A program made the position numbers and the translations under genes. A stretch of DNA of 64,000 nucleotides from Ideonella aquatica (lineage in GTDB: Bacteria; Pseudomonadota; Gammaproteobacteria; Burkholderiales; Burkholderiaceae_C), in the NCBI RefSeq assembly GCF_018069755.1, contig NZ_JAGQDE010000003.1, positions 372,001-436,000 of the forward strand. Reading direction: 5' to 3'. Below are positions 63,592-64,000 of the stretch, piece by piece (position 1 is the stretch's first letter; each line of letters starts with the position of its first letter). The notes below the pieces were generated by a model. That model made no database searches, was not told the DNA's origin, and was given only the letters and a program-made list of their open reading frames with translations.

Positions 63592-63801
63592 TCTCTCAAA
63601 CGGGATATCGTCGGGGCAGCTGCGAACTGCCGCGCCGATTCACCAATGTCGATGACGTCACCCAGGACCACGCTAACCCGCGGGCAGTGCGCACCATTGC
63701 CAAATCGGTCTTCCGCGGCGCCGCATTCCACCTTGCCACATCGCGCCAGCACAGAGTTTCTTCGGGACGATTTGCGGCGGGGTCGGGCCGATTACTTCGC
63801 T
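63592..63801 (-). ncRNA. Candidate guide RNA region of IS copy 2
   Basis: Same 210-bp noncoding end as in copy 1, with no gene. Called on the family's known architecture only. Confidence 0.35.
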
Positions 63802-63923
63802 AACCCCTCGCTGGAACCGACGCCCACCGTCATGCCACTTGGCCCGCTTCCCGGCTTAGGCCATCATCCGTCCAGCGGGCCAAGCGCCATGTCGGCGTGC
63901 GCGGCTCAGCTCGAACGTTAGGC
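63802..63923 (+). other. attC site of cassette 4, right part
   Basis: Begins with AAC of a split R'' box (GCCT at 62121-62124) and ends with core GTTAGGC at 63917-63923. Without the IS it would be 126 bp and about 95% identical to the attC of cassette 3. Confidence 0.9.
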
Positions 63924-63937
63924 AGCACGACAAGCCC

Positions 63938-64000
63938 ATGATCGTCATCCGCCGGATCGAACCCCAAGAGTGGTCGAAGTACCGTGAACTTCGCCTGCGC
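63938..64000 (+). CDS. Cassette 5: GNAT acetyltransferase, N-terminus only
   Basis: 21 codons before the window ends, 14 bases after the core site. The peptide IRRIEPQEWSKYRELRLR is the typical first strand and helix of GNAT acetyltransferases. Such genes are common integron cargo and can acetylate antibiotics or other amines; the substrate cannot be told from this part. Confidence 0.65.
   Translation, partial: MIVIRRIEPQEWSKYRELRLR

Larger units (their letters stand above)
62125..63801 (-). mobile_element. IS110-family (IS1111-attC type) element, copy 2, in attC of cassette 4
   Basis: Same size, orientation and insertion point as copy 1: GCCT (62121-62124) on the left and AAC (63802-63804) on the right. 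Identity with copy 1 appears complete from GCCT to AACCCCTCGCT. The 2651-bp offset is constant along the element. Confidence 0.92.

Noticed and set aside
59474-63801. Composite transposon made of two IS copies
   Set aside because: Each IS sits separately at the same point of an attC, as site-specific insertions; there are no outer target duplications.
58911-63923. CRISPR-like spaced repeats
   Set aside because: The repeats are few, over 100 bp, end in GTTAGGC boxes and separate genes; they are attC sites.

Overview
The window is high-GC DNA (about two thirds G+C by eye) from a motile betaproteobacterium, most likely a Burkholderiales member of the Leptothrix/Rubrivivax/Ideonella type. This placement is inferred from gene content: a Bug-type tripartite tricarboxylate binding protein, an rnm-yciO pair, lateral-type flg gene order, many c-di-GMP proteins and tightly overlapping gene starts. 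No rRNA is present to confirm it.

Layout. 1-2445: the end of a leftward copper-type operon (small Cys/His-rich secreted protein, TolC-family outer membrane factor, Tat-exported multicopper oxidase cut by the window edge). 2527-7197: housekeeping genes (plsY, a RidA protein, a thioredoxin-fold protein, yciO, rnm, a glutamine-synthetase-like ligase). 7362-14113: flagellar genes flgG-H-I-J-K-L, without flgBCDEF next to them. 14127-30330: a dense signalling block holding an EAL/HDOD protein, a multi-PAS HisKA_2 kinase with an ANTAR response regulator, a second kinase, an Hpt protein with a REC-PAS-GGDEF-EAL protein, two diguanylate cyclases, a chemoreceptor, a pseudopilin and a tRNA-Ser(UGA). The 5' half of that tRNA and its promoter are duplicated next to it. 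30397-34949: apaH, a CNNM/CBS membrane protein, a SapC protein and a second chemoreceptor. 35053-41937: two catabolic clusters, IclR / MBL hydrolase / fumarylacetoacetase, and LysR / Bug protein / RraA-type aldolase / 2-hydroxyacid dehydrogenase. 42017-51870: mixed genes (DUF429, DUF748, YgiQ radical SAM, two GNATs, S1/P1 nuclease, EamA transporter, VF530, asparaginase II and unknowns). 51871-52109: two hairpins around a 148-bp element with perfect 26-bp inverted ends. 52112-57081: a leftward five-gene operon for polyamine/amine use (PuuA-like ligase, class III aminotransferase, two SDRs, GntR regulator).

57129-64000 is the most interesting part: a chromosomal integron. A full-length integron integrase (IntI) points left. 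Its promoter carries a consensus-type LexA box. An attI-like site follows, then at least five gene cassettes reading right, each ending in a foldable attC. The cassette proteins are two small membrane proteins, two unknown soluble proteins and the start of an acetyltransferase. Two apparently identical IS110-family (IS1111-type) elements sit at exactly the same position and orientation inside two attC sites (after GCCT of the R'' box). This is the hallmark of the IS1111-attC group. They should block mobilisation of the interrupted cassettes, and as direct repeats they could delete cassettes between them.

Limits: no searches were run. Family names come from motifs read in the translations, and promoter or operator calls are by eye.
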